Positions 5,722 through 5,819 of a stretch of 5,819 nucleotides of DNA are shown one piece after another. Each line of letters begins with the position of its first letter. The stretch's first letter is position 1. Both the position numbers and the translations under genes were made by a program. Under the pieces are notes generated by a model that was not told the origin of the DNA, searched no databases, and was given only the letters and a program-made list of their open reading frames with translations. The stretch is from Opitutia bacterium (GTDB lineage: Bacteria; Verrucomicrobiota; Verrucomicrobiae; Opitutales; UBA953), in assembly GCA_947488485.1 (NCBI GenBank), contig CANKZO010000150.1, positions 1-5,819 on the forward strand, in the 5' to 3' direction.

Positions 5722-5755
5722 TGACGCTTCGAGGCTTACCCCCTCGATAGCGTCA
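5722..5755. promoter_or_regulatory. 13-bp hairpin ending on the next start codon
   Basis: TGACGCT (5722-5728) pairs with AGCGTCA (5749-5755), and TCGAGG (5729-5734) with CCTCGA (5742-5747). The stem has 13 bp with one bulged T (5748) and a 7-nt loop (5735-5741). The outermost pair uses the A of ATG 5755. No T-run follows on either strand, so it is not a standard intrinsic terminator. It could end the Sel1 operon by another route, act as an operator, or control translation of the next gene. Confidence 0.5.
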
Positions 5756-5819
5756 TGTCCGCCCAGCCACGCCGTGCCCTGACCGGCGTGCCCGCGCACG
5801 CTTGGGCGGCCTGCGCCTG
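5755..5819 (+). CDS. Start of a plus-strand gene, cut by the window edge
   Basis: An ATG at 5755 opens a frame that stays open to the edge (21 codons plus two bases), reading MSAQPRRALTGVPAHAWAACA. Third positions are mostly G or C, as in the neighbouring genes. A short basic N-terminus running into a hydrophobic segment would suit a membrane protein such as a transporter, but too little is present to name a family. It begins 44 nt after the 97-aa gene with a strong hairpin directly in front. It may be a chance open frame; the reverse strand is also open in one frame here. Confidence 0.4.
   Translation, partial: MSAQPRRALTGVPAHAWAACA

Noticed and set aside
5709..5745. A hairpin pairing GAGGGG (5709-5714) with CCCCTC (5740-5745)
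   Set aside because: The loop would be 25 nt, and the competing 13-bp stem at 5722-5755 is much stronger and uses the same bases.
5711..5819. The end of a convergent minus-strand gene at the right edge
   Set aside because: One reverse frame ends in TAA near 5738 and another stays open, but neither reads like a protein C-terminus; the plus-strand ATG frame fits local codon use better.

Overview
The window is GC-rich bacterial DNA. Codon third positions are mostly G or C, coding is dense, and no clear Shine-Dalgarno sequence stands before most starts. Protein style (DUF805, Sel1-like repeats, an NHL-type propeller, a DprE1/aldonolactone-oxidase-like flavoprotein) and the weak ribosome binding sites would fit an environmental Gram-negative such as a member of the Verrucomicrobiota (Opitutales-like). 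That placement is an impression, not a demonstration. There are no rRNA or tRNA genes, transposases, integrases or CRISPR arrays.

Layout. (1) 1-377, minus strand: the 5' part of an exported NHL/six-bladed beta-propeller-like protein, running off the left edge. (2) 378-575: a divergent regulatory region with a consensus TATAAT box and two inverted repeats placed around it. (3) 576-4336, plus strand: a tightly packed three-gene operon. It encodes a membrane-anchored flavin oxidoreductase (DUF805 fused to a PCMH-type FAD domain), a class I SAM-dependent methyltransferase whose start overlaps the previous stop region by 20 nt, and after a 4-nt gap a signal-anchored protein of no recognised function. 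(4) 4337-4462: a 126-nt gap holding several short hairpins. (5) 4463-5710, plus strand: a membrane-anchored Sel1-like repeat protein followed after 3 nt by a 97-aa helical protein. (6) 5711-5819: a 13-bp hairpin that ends on the first base of the ATG of a further plus-strand reading frame, cut by the right edge.

How the genes may work together. The most interesting unit is the oxidase-methyltransferase-anchored-protein operon. A flavin oxidoreductase translationally coupled to a SAM methyltransferase recalls other redox/methyl pairs that modify lipids (for example BfaA/BfaB in 10-methyl fatty acid synthesis), and two of the three proteins carry membrane anchors. A membrane-associated modification of a lipid, quinone or sugar-lipid is therefore a reasonable hypothesis, but the substrate cannot be read from the sequence. 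The flavoprotein has an arginine where covalent-FAD relatives have histidine, and its DUF805 fusion raises a real topology question. The downstream Sel1 gene pair may be a separate transcription unit.
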